The notes below the pieces were generated by a model. It did no database searches. It worked only from the letters and a program-made list of their open reading frames with translations, and had not been told where the DNA came from. A DNA stretch of 64,000 bases from Sedimentitalea sp039941015 (lineage in GTDB: Bacteria > Pseudomonadota > Alphaproteobacteria > Rhodobacterales > Rhodobacteraceae), in NCBI RefSeq assembly GCF_039941015.1, contig NZ_JBDVFI010000041.1, one strand, 5' to 3'. The position numbers were made by a program, and so were the translations under genes. Below, piece by piece: positions 1 through 7,330 of this stretch. The first letter of the stretch is position 1; every line of letters starts with the position of its first letter.

Positions 1-1
1 C

Positions 2-541
2 GTCATCGGGCCGCCAATGCCAATGAGCCTTTACAGAGGTTTGTCCGACGATGACGTTTACTCCATCGTTGCATTCCTCCGAACGGTTCCAGCAAGCGAG
101 AATGAAACGCCATTCTCCACATATAATATTCCGTTGCCGCCCGCCTATGGGCCACCGCTTCAAAGTGTTTCCGCTCCCCCTCGTGCGGTAAGCGTCGAAT
201 ACGGGGAATACCTCGCAGGACCGGTTGCACACTGCGTCGAATGTCATACTCCAATGGGAGAAAGAGGGCGGATGTTTGATACGCATCTTGGCGCAGGAGG
301 GGTTGAGTTTCACGGGCCATGGGGAACATCGATAGCAGCTAATTTGACCACACATGAAGATGGGTTGGCCGGGTACAGCGATGCAGAAATAAAGACTATG
401 ATTACCAAAGGCGTACGGCCGGATGGTTCCAGGATGCATCCGCCCATGGGATATCATCATTATGCGGCGATGAAGGCAAACGACCTGGACGCTGTTGTAT
501 TGTACCTACGCCAGCTGCCGCCCCTCCCAGACGATAGTTAA
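2..541 (+). CDS. c-type cytochrome, 3' part only (5' end outside window)
   Basis: The reading frame is open from base 2 and ends at TAA 539-541, so the start lies off the window. The first ~25 residues look like the end of one cytochrome c domain (a GLSDDD...IVAFLRT stretch). A second domain follows with a CVECH haem-binding motif encoded at 233-247 and a Met-rich HPPMGYHHY segment that probably supplies the axial Met. The whole protein is therefore probably a di-haem or multi-haem periplasmic cytochrome, of the sort that accepts electrons from dehydrogenases. The partner dehydrogenase is not visible. The gene ends about 110 bp before an insertion sequence. The family call is firm; the electron donor is unknown. 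Confidence 0.8.
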   Translation, partial: VIGPPMPMSLYRGLSDDDVYSIVAFLRTVPASENETPFSTYNIPLPPAYGPPLQSVSAPPRAVSVEYGEYLAGPVAHCVECHTPMGERGRMFDTHLGAGGVEFHGPWGTSIAANLTTHEDGLAGYSDAEIKTMITKGVRPDGSRMHPPMGYHHYAAMKANDLDAVVLYLRQLPPLPDDS

Positions 542-649
542 ACCATTTGAAGCTTGGTGGTGCACTGACAACGTAAGGTCTCCTTGGTCCGCAGACTGCA
601 AGTTCGCTGATCATCATAATTCGCGGTCGCCGCGAATGGCGGCAATGAC

Positions 650-677
650 TGGACCTGTCGCGGTTCGATGCCGCTCC
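650..677 (+). repeat. left terminal inverted repeat of the IS3 element
   Basis: The sequence begins TGGACCTGTC and contains TGCCGC near its inner end. It matches the reverse complement of 1853-1880 at about 21 of 28 positions. It lies 35 bp upstream of orfA. Confidence 0.8.
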
Positions 678-712
678 TTTGATAGCATTTACTGCCACAA
701 AGGAGATTAAGT

Positions 713-988
713 ATGGGACTGAAACGGACAGACGAATTCCGCCATGATGCGGTGCGCATTGCATTGACCAGTGGGCTTACACGCAAGCAGGTCGCTGACG
801 ATCTTGGTGTTGGGATGTCGACGCTGAACAAATGGATCACAGCGCATCGAGACACGGATGTGGTGTCAAGAGGGGATATGAGCCTCGCCAAAGAGAATGA
901 TCGACTTCGACGTGAGATCCGGCTCCTCAAGGAGGAGAGGGAAATCCTAAAAAAGGCCACCCAGTTCTTCGCGGGCCTAAAGCAATGA
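713..988 (+). CDS. IS3-family transposase OrfA
   Basis: This 91-residue protein has an N-terminal helix-turn-helix (TRKQVADDLGVGMSTLNKW, about residues 25-43) that would bind the terminal repeats. A Leu/Glu/Arg-rich coiled coil follows (ENDRLRREIRLLKEER), as expected for an OrfA leucine zipper. An AAGGAGA stretch just upstream (ACAAAGGAG) serves as ribosome binding site for ATG 713. The stop overlaps the orfB start as ATGA (985-988). A slippery heptamer at 949-955 would allow a -1 frameshift into orfB to make the OrfAB transposase. Nothing suggests it is inactive. Confidence 0.92.
   Translation: MGLKRTDEFRHDAVRIALTSGLTRKQVADDLGVGMSTLNKWITAHRDTDVVSRGDMSLAKENDRLRREIRLLKEEREILKKATQFFAGLKQ
949..955 (+). 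promoter_or_regulatory. programmed -1 frameshift site A AAA AAG in the IS3 element
   Basis: In the orfA frame the codons are CTA AAA AAG, giving the canonical slippery heptamer A-AAA-AAG. Slipping back one base enters the orfB frame, which has no stop between 949 and ATG 985. IS3-family elements typically make the OrfAB fusion this way. The site is seen directly; its use is inferred from the family. Confidence 0.75.
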
Positions 989-1842
989 GATTTAGGTTTA
1001 TCGAAGAGCATAGGTCCGACTTTCCGGCCAGCCGAATTTGCAATGTTGTCGGTGTCAGCGCACGCGATCTACGTGCTTTCCGAAGTCGCCCCGCAAGCCG
1101 TAGACAGCGGTCCGATCTCGTCACACTGGCACATATCAAAGAACAATCTCGTCTCAGCTTAGGCAGCTACGGCAGGCCACGGATGACGGAAGAGTTGAAG
1201 GAAATCGGCTTGGACGTCGGACATCGCCGGGTTGGCAGGTTGATGCGCCAGAATGGTATATCCGTCGTCAGAACCCGTAAACACAAGGTCACCACAGACA
1301 GCAATCACAAGTTCAACATTGCGCCGAACCTAATGGATCGTGACTTCACCGCCTACGCGCCTAACCAGAAATGGGCCGGTGACATCAGCTATGTTTGGAC
1401 CCAAGAAGGTTGGCTTTATCTTGCGGTGATCCTGGACCTGCATTCACGCCGTGTCATTGGCTGGGCGGTCAGCAATCGGATGAAGCGTGATTTGGCGATC
1501 CGTGCGTTGAAGATGGCCATCGCCTTCCGGTCACCGCCAACAGGCTGCGTCCATCACACGGATCGCGGGTCGCAATACTGTTCTCATGACTATCAGAAAA
1601 TCCTGCGCCAGCATCGCTTCAAGGTATCGATGTCTGGCAAAGGTAATTGCTACGATAATGCGGCCGTTGAGACGTTCTTCAAGACGATCAAGGCAGAGCT
1701 GATCTGGCGGCATCCTTGGGAAACACGACGCAAGGCTGAGATGGCAATCTTCGAATACATAAACGGCTTTTACAATCCGCGCCGTCGACACTCAGCATTG
1801 GGTTGGAAAAGCCCGGTCGCTTTCGAACGCAAGGTGGCTTAA
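985..1842 (+). CDS. IS3-family transposase OrfB (DDE integrase core)
   Basis: This 285-residue integrase-fold protein carries the catalytic triad: Asp in WAGDISYV, Asp in HHTDRGSQY, and Glu in NAAVETFF, in the spacing typical of IS3 elements. An HTH_21-like region lies at the N-terminus, and the C-terminal YNPRRRHSALG segment is also typical. Its ATG overlaps the orfA stop (ATGA), allowing coupled initiation. The product is more likely to act as an OrfAB fusion made by the frameshift at 949-955. The frame is intact, so the element may still be mobile. Confidence 0.93.
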   Translation: MRFRFIEEHRSDFPASRICNVVGVSARDLRAFRSRPASRRQRSDLVTLAHIKEQSRLSLGSYGRPRMTEELKEIGLDVGHRRVGRLMRQNGISVVRTRKHKVTTDSNHKFNIAPNLMDRDFTAYAPNQKWAGDISYVWTQEGWLYLAVILDLHSRRVIGWAVSNRMKRDLAIRALKMAIAFRSPPTGCVHHTDRGSQYCSHDYQKILRQHRFKVSMSGKGNCYDNAAVETFFKTIKAELIWRHPWETRRKAEMAIFEYINGFYNPRRRHSALGWKSPVAFERKVA

Positions 1843-1852
1843 ACGAGCACTT

Positions 1853-1880
1853 GGGGCGGCACAAAAGCGGGACAGGTCCA
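1853..1880 (-). repeat. right terminal inverted repeat of the IS3 element
   Basis: Read on the minus strand it begins TGGACCTGTC and matches the left repeat at about 21 of 28 positions. It lies 10 bp after the orfB stop. Confidence 0.8.
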
Positions 1881-2014
1881 AACTTCGATTTGTATTTGTA
1901 GAACGACGCTGTGCTGATGCCATGCTTGCGGCACACCTCAGCCGTTGGGACACCGCCCTCCTGCTCTTTGATCATCCCGATGATCTGCTCTTCTGAAAAC
2001 CGTGACTTCTTCAT
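1881..2014 (-). pseudogene. truncated orfA of a second IS3-type element
   Basis: Reading the minus strand from ATG 2012-2014 gives a product starting MKKSRFSEEQIIGMIKEQ, the characteristic N-terminus of another IS3-family OrfA group, and it runs through the helix-turn-helix segment HGISTASFYKYKSKFG. The reading frame then enters the right end of the intact IS at 1880. The remainder of this orfA and its orfB are not found on the far side of the IS (bases 542-649), so the older element has been both cut and deleted. It is a remnant without function. Confidence 0.8.
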
Positions 2015-2224
2015 ATTCCGTCTCCAATGCTTGGGACGGATCCTACTCAAAAGTGGAGGAGGTTTAAGGTCTCAGGTCAAGTCTGGAGCCTAAGAAAGGG
2101 GCACAACCGTGTTAAAGTCGCAAGAAGCGGCTATAGTGATATCGCATATAACGTAATTTAACGCTTGCGAATCATCGAGTGAGCGGCGACAACAGTGATA
2201 CGAAATATCACTAAGGACGCCTAC

Positions 2225-2509
2225 ATGGATGACGCCGCTCTACCACTTACTATTCACGCCAGACAGCGCGCTGCTGAGCGCGCAATCTCGATTTCCGTGG
2301 TCAAGATGATCCTCGAGTATGGAGAGAGCCGAAAGGCCCGCGATGGAGCACGGAAGTATGCGCTTTCCAAAACCAGCTTGAGAAAGTTACGCGAGGACTT
2401 TGGGGTTAACGTTTCAAGTTCTCTGAACAAGTTTCGCAAAGCTTACGTTGTCTCTTCGAATGACAGGATAATCACTGTTGCTTTCTCTCAACGCCCACTC
2501 TTCCACTGA
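2225..2509 (+). CDS. DUF4258 domain protein
   Basis: This 94-residue basic protein begins at ATG 2225, chosen because AAGGA lies 7 bases upstream; an in-frame GTG at 2195 lacks such a site. The segment HARQRAAERAISISVVKMIL followed by YGE matches the start of the DUF4258 family, whose members are small proteins often found beside HTH genes and suspected to act like RelE/ParE-type toxins. That role is not established and is inference here. Its stop (2507-2509) overlaps the ribosome binding site of the next gene, so the two are probably co-transcribed. It heads a four-gene cassette between insertion-sequence remnants. Confidence 0.7.
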   Translation: MDDAALPLTIHARQRAAERAISISVVKMILEYGESRKARDGARKYALSKTSLRKLREDFGVNVSSSLNKFRKAYVVSSNDRIITVAFSQRPLFH

Positions 2510-2519
2510 AGGAACCAAT

Positions 2520-3320
2520 ATGCCCTATACATTTGCACACAAATTTCTGCCTTGGATCGAGAACGCATCCGATGAAGAGCTGAAACGTGAAATTGACACT
2601 CCGGCCACCCTGTTGATTGACGGAGCGCAGCAAGGTCCCAAGCGGATCCATATTGCCTATGCGCCCTTCGATCATGTGAGCCGGGCAGCGAAGATAGTGA
2701 TCGTCGGGATCACGCCTGGGCGCCAGCAGATGGCTAACGCATTGCAAGAATGCCGGCGCCAGTTGCGCGCCGGTATGGAGCAGGATGCAGCGCTCGCGGC
2801 GGCTAAAGTGCATGCGAGTTTTTCCGGGCCAATGCGGGCGAACCTCGTCGCCATGCTCGACGACATCGGCGTCGCCCAGTTGCTCAATCTCGAGAGCACG
2901 GCCGCCTTGTGGGGAACGGCCTCCAACCTAGTGCATTTCACATCAGCTCTTCGCTACCCGGTTTTCGTTGACGGGAAAAATTATTCGGGCGCCCCTTCAA
3001 TGACGCGCGTTCCAGTTCTACGGAGCCAGCTTGAAACCTGCCTTGTCTCAGAGATGCGGCAATTGCCAGATGCTCTATATGTGCCCCTTGGCCCCAAGGT
3101 GAGTGAAGCACTGGAATGGGCCGCGCCTCGTGCAGGCATTCCAGAGGCACAGGTCTTGAGCGGGCTGCCGCACCCGAGCGGAGCCAGCGGCGAACGCATC
3201 GCCTACTTCCTCGGTCGCAAACCGAAAGCGCTGTTATCGGTCAAAACGAATGCCGCACGGCTCGATGCCGCGCGTGACGATTTGAAAACAAAAATCAAAG
3301 AACTGGGAGAGCGGGCATGA
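2520..3320 (+). CDS. uracil-DNA-glycosylase-fold protein, function unknown
   Basis: This protein has 266 residues from ATG 2520, with AAGGA 6 bases upstream. Features that resemble the UDG superfamily are a buried strand leading to GITPG (residues 63-67, motif A position), a YVPLGPKVSEAL strand-helix (about 187-198), and HPSGAS (218-223, motif B position). The classical water-activating residue of family 1 is not obvious. It could be a DNA glycosylase, a nucleotide-binding relative or a degenerate member. The ATGA overlap at 3317-3320 couples it to the next gene. Its place in a small cassette bounded by mobile DNA suggests an accessory role such as defence, but the sequence does not prove this. 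Confidence 0.6.
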   Translation: MPYTFAHKFLPWIENASDEELKREIDTPATLLIDGAQQGPKRIHIAYAPFDHVSRAAKIVIVGITPGRQQMANALQECRRQLRAGMEQDAALAAAKVHASFSGPMRANLVAMLDDIGVAQLLNLESTAALWGTASNLVHFTSALRYPVFVDGKNYSGAPSMTRVPVLRSQLETCLVSEMRQLPDALYVPLGPKVSEALEWAAPRAGIPEAQVLSGLPHPSGASGERIAYFLGRKPKALLSVKTNAARLDAARDDLKTKIKELGERA

Positions 3321-4330
3321 CAGGGCTACCGCGCGATATGGATTATGAGGAGCGCATCCGCGAATTCGAAATTGGATATGATTACGCAAACGATCCCGGG
3401 GCAACACTCGTGGAATTGGTCCGGGCCGCCGGCGACTTTCTGAGCCAAATCGTTGGCGCCGAAAATGCCGACGTAGGCATGAAGCTTCTGATTGGCACCC
3501 TCGCCGAGGGAGAGGACGATTGGCGGGAAGGCCTCAAGACGAACGTGCAAGGTGCCTTCAGCGAATGGCCTCTGGGCCAGATGCTGCACAATCTTAGTGC
3601 CTACGCCCACTATGGGATCGATATCGAGGCACGAGAGCACGAGGACCAGTCTGTCATCGAAACACGTCTCGAGGGCATGGTGGACACAGCAGACCGCTTT
3701 TTGGCGATCTGTCCCTTGGAAGCTTGGCTAGGGCGGGATCGTGAAAGGCAACTTGAGGAGACCATTCTACTGGCCCGCGGACGGTGGGCACTCGACCACG
3801 ACCGTCCAATCGAACCAGAGGCGCTCGCGCTCTTCGGTGGGGTCAAGATGAGTCGTATGCGTAACATGCTTTCTGGTCAAAACTCTACGCTGCGGCGCGA
3901 GAACGGACTTGTGCCGGCCAAATCCGCGATGGATTGGCTGGAGAAACGTCCCAGCTTTTGCCCGTCGATCTGGCGAACCGCGCGTCCGAATTACGATGGA
4001 GAGATCACCACCTATACCTATGCTCAGCCTCTATTCGTGCCTATGGCTCGGGATGGGTCTTTCTTCCATCACGGTCTGGAACGGCGCGGTACATTTACCA
4101 TCGGGGAAAAAGGCAGTGAGAGACACGTTCACGGTTTCAGAGATGCCTTGCGCGATCTTCAGGAGATGTCTGACCCGGCCTGGCGTCGTCCGCCGCCGGG
4201 AGACAGGGGTGGATGGAGTATCGTGCGCGGGACCGGCTGGGTCCGCATGTCACAACAGGAACTGGACGCGCACGTCCGGTCGGAAAAGGAACTCATGAAA
4301 CATATAAAAGAGGGCCACGAAGATGACTGA
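3317..4330 (+). CDS. conserved-looking hypothetical protein of the UDG-like cassette
   Basis: I do not recognise the family of this 337-residue protein. The N-terminal half is acidic and predicted helical. Around residues 178-215 there is a segment, SRMRNMLSG then AMDWLEKRPSFCPSIW, that resembles a DNA-binding helix-turn-helix plus a WL-R-F motif, but this is a weak visual match. The C-terminus is charged and ends in KEGHEDD. No signal peptide or membrane segment is seen. It overlaps the upstream gene by 4 bases (ATGA) and the downstream XRE gene by 8 bases, so all three should be translated together. A partner role with the UDG-like and XRE proteins is inferred only from that packing. Confidence 0.55.
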   Translation: MTGLPRDMDYEERIREFEIGYDYANDPGATLVELVRAAGDFLSQIVGAENADVGMKLLIGTLAEGEDDWREGLKTNVQGAFSEWPLGQMLHNLSAYAHYGIDIEAREHEDQSVIETRLEGMVDTADRFLAICPLEAWLGRDRERQLEETILLARGRWALDHDRPIEPEALALFGGVKMSRMRNMLSGQNSTLRRENGLVPAKSAMDWLEKRPSFCPSIWRTARPNYDGEITTYTYAQPLFVPMARDGSFFHHGLERRGTFTIGEKGSERHVHGFRDALRDLQEMSDPAWRRPPPGDRGGWSIVRGTGWVRMSQQELDAHVRSEKELMKHIKEGHEDD

Positions 4331-4595
4331 GGTATCCAGAGCTGCTACATTCTTGTCCGCCGCTATCAATTCCTCTGGCCTAACCCAAAAGGAGATCGCC
4401 CGTCGGGCGGTTTTTAGCCGACCAAACGTCATCTCCATGATGAAATCTGGTGAAACTAAGATTCCAATTCCTCGCGTCCCGGGTCTTGCCGTGGCCTGTG
4501 GCATCCCCAAACACAGGTTGCTTGAAGTCGTGCTTTCCGAGGAACATCCAGAGATCTGGGAAGTCATCAGCGATATGGTATGTTTTGATCCATGA
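4323..4595 (+). CDS. XRE-type helix-turn-helix regulator
   Basis: In this 90-residue protein the segment SSGLTQKEIARRAVFSRPNV (about residues 17-36) is a Cro/CI-like helix-turn-helix, followed by the usual recognition-helix tail. The C-terminal third (HRLLEVVLSEEHPEIWEVI) matches short phage and plasmid regulators. Its ATG lies inside the previous gene (overlap 4323-4330). It is last in the operon, a usual position for an autoregulator or antitoxin. No operator could be picked out in the short region before 2225. Confidence 0.75.
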   Translation: MTEVSRAATFLSAAINSSGLTQKEIARRAVFSRPNVISMMKSGETKIPIPRVPGLAVACGIPKHRLLEVVLSEEHPEIWEVISDMVCFDP

Positions 4596-4695
4596 GCAAC
4601 GAACGACGACTTCTAGTGAAACCTCCGAACTAGGCTCAGGACCCATTGATCTCAGTCGAGCGTCTTGAGTCACCTCTGGAAAACTGAGCGGTGAC

Positions 4696-4848
4696 ATGTC
4701 TGATCCTTGCTGGTTGAGCGACGCGCAGATGGCGCGTTTGAAGCCCTAATTCCCGAAGTCCCACGGCAAACCGCGTGTTGATGGCCATAGGGTGCTGAGC
4801 GGGATTATTTTCATCAACCGTAATGGGTTACGCTGGCGCGATGCGCCC
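4696..4848 (+). pseudogene. IS5-family transposase N-terminal fragment
   Basis: Translation from ATG 4696 gives MSDPCWLSDAQMARLKP, then a stop codon (TAA), then FPKSHGKPRVDGHRVLSG and a following NRNGLRWRDAP stretch. This is the well-known N-terminus of IS5-type transposases of alphaproteobacteria (insertion-element helix region). The similarity stops abruptly at about 4848, with no DDE domain. The internal stop and truncation make it a dead remnant. Confidence 0.8.
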
Positions 4849-4998
4849 AACCGATCATCGGCGACGTGGCCAAAGGGATCGCGGAGTTGAAGAAGAAGGA
4901 TGGCTTGCCGCTCAGCGTGCAAGGTAGCAGTCAACCTATCCAGACATTGCTCGAAAACCGGCTGGTTGACGAACTCTATGTCTGGACCTTCCCGGTTC
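4849..4998 (+). pseudogene. fragment of a dihydrofolate-reductase-family (RibD C-terminal-like) gene
   Basis: Directly after the IS5 remnant, one frame gives a stretch with GDVAKGIAELKKKDGLPLSV, then QGSSQPIQTLL and LVDELYVWTFPV. This order matches the C-terminal third of RibD_C/DHFR-like reductases found as single-domain proteins. There is no start and no N-terminal nucleotide-binding part, and similarity stops near 4998 before the usual final strand. It was presumably truncated by the IS5-type insertion or a deletion. Confidence 0.6.
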
Positions 4999-5324
4999 AG
5001 GCTCTTGTCTGTCGACTGGCGGCTGCGCAGAAACGCTCCCCGCTAAGGGCTCATATGAAGGTCGGCTTCCTATGCTTGAGTGTGATCGGCTCGCACACAC
5101 AGAGAAGGTCTGGAATTCGCCCTTCAGGTCGAAGCACCGCATCATGCCGCGCAAAGAACGAATGCCTTGAAAGGGCCGTCCTTGTTGGTGGTAGGCACCT
5201 AATTCGGGGAACATGCTGCGAACGATCTAACGGCTGTAGAGAGCCCATACCTCCCGAATGCTGCACGGCGCGCCAATGTCCGTTCTCTGGACTGGTGCGC
5301 TGGCAACCGAATTCAATTAATCTG
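4999..5324. other. non-coding or decayed stretch
   Basis: No frame gives a recognisable protein, and no RNA gene is seen. It lies between the DHFR-like fragment and the convergent end of the SDR gene. Composition is close to the surroundings. It is probably scrambled DNA left by transposon activity. Confidence 0.4.
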
Positions 5325-6278
5325 TCAAAGATGCCACTCGTGGCCGACAGCTTTTTCGGATACCTCCCAGAGACGAGACATGACAGCCTTGTCATGGGCG
5401 TGAGCATTCAGTGTACCCTTGCCGACCGGGCCGACCGCTTCCATGCGGCCTGTCGGACCATAAAGGGCGCGTTGATCGATCAGGGTCTCTTCGGTTGCGC
5501 ACATCACCTCAGGATATGAGCCTTGTTCTGCGGTCTGGACCATTGGCGTCTTGGTCATCAGCCACCAGATGAAACGCATCGTGCGGCTACCGCTTGTTGT
5601 GATCAGAGACGTCGCCGAAGAACCGGGATGGCAGACGAAAACCTTTACTTCTTTGCGCCCCGCAGCGGCCAGACGGTCCTGCAATTCGTATGCGAACATC
5701 ATCTGCGCCAGCTTGCTTTGTGAGTAGGCGGTGTTTGCGCCGTAGCCCTCATCCCAGTTCATGTCGTCAAACTTGATGGTTTTGAGGCCCATGTTGTAGC
5801 CAAGGCTGGCGACGACCACGATCCGGCCTTTGCTTTCCGCGATGCGGTCAAAGAGCAGACCATTGAGCAGAAAATGTCCGTAGTGGTTGGTGCCAAGCTG
5901 GCTTTCGAAGCCGTCGACGGTCAGCTTGCGCGTCGGTACCTGCGCGATGGCCGCGTTATTTATCAGCGCGTCGATGCTTGGCACGGTATTCAGAACCTCT
6001 TCGGCAGCCTCGCGCACGCTGTCCAAAACGGACAGGTCCATGCGGATGAAACTTACATCGGCTTGCGCGCCGAATTCCTGTTTCAGGTCCGCGATGGCCG
6101 CCTCTGATTTCTCGGCTGAGCGGTTCAGCATCACCACCTTGGCGTTCTTCTTCAGCAAAATACGCGCGGCTTGGAACCCTGCGCCAGCGTTAGCGCCAGT
6201 GATGAGATAGGTCTTGCCTGACTGGTCGCCGAGTCGTTCGGGTGTCCAACCTTTGGGTCCAAATGTCGTATCTGCCAT
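5325..6278 (-). CDS. SDR-family NAD(P)-dependent oxidoreductase
   Basis: This 317-residue Rossmann-fold dehydrogenase shows the glycine-rich cofactor motif TGANAGAGFQAA (about residues 27-38), the NNAA structural motif, and the active-site YSQSK (Tyr-x3-Lys). The catalytic Ser is probably in VVVASLGY. Overall it resembles the retinol-dehydrogenase/WW-oxidoreductase-like branch of short-chain dehydrogenases acting on alcohols or aldehydes; the substrate cannot be told. It is transcribed divergently from an AraC-type regulator 161 bp away, a common arrangement in which the regulator controls the oxidoreductase. Confidence 0.85.
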   Translation of the reverse strand: MADTTFGPKGWTPERLGDQSGKTYLITGANAGAGFQAARILLKKNAKVVMLNRSAEKSEAAIADLKQEFGAQADVSFIRMDLSVLDSVREAAEEVLNTVPSIDALINNAAIAQVPTRKLTVDGFESQLGTNHYGHFLLNGLLFDRIAESKGRIVVVASLGYNMGLKTIKFDDMNWDEGYGANTAYSQSKLAQMMFAYELQDRLAAAGRKEVKVFVCHPGSSATSLITTSGSRTMRFIWWLMTKTPMVQTAEQGSYPEVMCATEETLIDQRALYGPTGRMEAVGPVGKGTLNAHAHDKAVMSRLWEVSEKAVGHEWHL

Positions 6279-6439
6279 TTTCAGTCTCCTGCCAGTTCAA
6301 GCTGGCGTTTAAGGGTGTTGATGCTTGAAGGAGCAGATATTTCCAGATTGCGGATCTAAACAGACGAAATTCTCTCGGTTACTTGCCCAATTGTCTCAAT
6401 TACATTGCAAAGAGGAAAGTCCTCTGCCAGCTAGAGTGC
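6279..6439. promoter_or_regulatory. divergent promoter region between SDR gene and araC-type gene
   Basis: This 161-bp spacer between two outward-facing genes must hold both promoters. It is richer in A+T than the flanks (for example 6355-6420). I see no convincing direct-repeat operator for the AraC protein. Confidence 0.45.
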
Positions 6440-7330
6440 ATGAGCAAAGAACAGATCAAAAACCTTATTGAGCGCCTTCTGCCCAAGGCAGGCCTTGTCG
6501 ATACCGCGCTTAAAGGCGTCCAGCTTTTCCGGGTGACCGAGGCCATGCCTTGTATCCCTGCTATTTACGAGCCTACGGTTGTAGCCATCCTCAACGGCAC
6601 CAAGGAAGCTGTGCTGGACGGAAAGCACCACGTCTATGGCTGCGACACATATCTGCTTTGCCCAATGACCATACCGGTAGAGGCAGGTACGCCACAGGCG
6701 TCGGAGGCGGAGCCTCTAATTGGCGTCATGATCACTTTGGTACCACGGATGATGCGTGAACTCACTATGGAGATCGATACCGCAGTCGGTGGCAACAGAC
6801 AGTATCGGGAGGGAATACCACAGGCTTTAGCATTGGCGTCTTGGGATTCTAGGTTCACGCAGGCTTTGCTAGGGCTTCTGGAGTTGCTAGACAATCCGGT
6901 TGATCTGGAGGTACTGGGATCGGGGCGATTGCGCGAATTGTGTTACGCGGTGCTCATGGGCGAGGCGGGGGCCGCCGCAAGACGGGCCTTTGGCGTCGGC
7001 AACGAAATCGCGCGCACCATCGACTATCTCTCGAACCGCCTGAACGAACAGGTCACCATCGATGACATGGCCGATCATGTCGGCATGAGCCGCGCGGTGT
7101 TTCACCGTCGTTTCAAGGAAGCTACGACCATGTCTCCGATACAGTTCGTGAAAACGATGCGGCTGAACAATGCCGCTATGAAGATCTCCGAAGGAATGTC
7201 TGTTTCCGAGGCGGCCTGGGACGTGGGGTATCAAAGCGCATCTCAGTTCAGCCGTGAGTTCAAAAGGGTGTACGGCCAGTCACCCCGACAATGGAGTTAC
7301 GACCAACAACTTGCGACAGGGGTGGTCTAG
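6440..7330 (+). CDS. AraC-family transcriptional regulator
   Basis: From ATG 6440 (MSKEQIKNLI) the protein has 296 residues; an in-frame TTG at 6383 would add 19 residues without similarity. The N-terminal half is of the AraC_N type (PAIYEPTVVAILNGTK, a cupin-like ligand domain). The C-terminal ~100 residues hold two helix-turn-helices (VTIDDMADHVGMSRAVFHRR and VSEAAWDVGYQSASQFSREF), ending in the typical YGQSPRQW. It probably activates the divergent SDR gene in response to a small molecule. The effector is unknown. Confidence 0.88.
   Translation: MSKEQIKNLIERLLPKAGLVDTALKGVQLFRVTEAMPCIPAIYEPTVVAILNGTKEAVLDGKHHVYGCDTYLLCPMTIPVEAGTPQASEAEPLIGVMITLVPRMMRELTMEIDTAVGGNRQYREGIPQALALASWDSRFTQALLGLLELLDNPVDLEVLGSGRLRELCYAVLMGEAGAAARRAFGVGNEIARTIDYLSNRLNEQVTIDDMADHVGMSRAVFHRRFKEATTMSPIQFVKTMRLNNAAMKISEGMSVSEAAWDVGYQSASQFSREFKRVYGQSPRQWSYDQQLATGVV

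Larger units (their letters stand above)
650..1880 (+). mobile_element. IS3-family insertion sequence, complete, about 1.23 kb
   Basis: The element carries orfA and orfB and is bounded by imperfect inverted repeats. The left end (650-677) begins TGGACCTGTC, and the right end (1853-1880), read on the minus strand, begins with the same ten bases; about 21 of 28 positions match. Ends in TG...CA fit the IS3 family. The flanking triplets are GAC on the left and AAC on the right, so no target duplication is visible, which suggests later rearrangement next to the element. The right end abuts a fragment of an older IS3-type orfA. Confidence 0.85.

Noticed and set aside
4866..5519. 217-codon open frame on the plus strand
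   Set aside because: Only its first ~45 codons resemble a DHFR-family fragment; the rest is not protein-like and runs into the antisense of the SDR gene.
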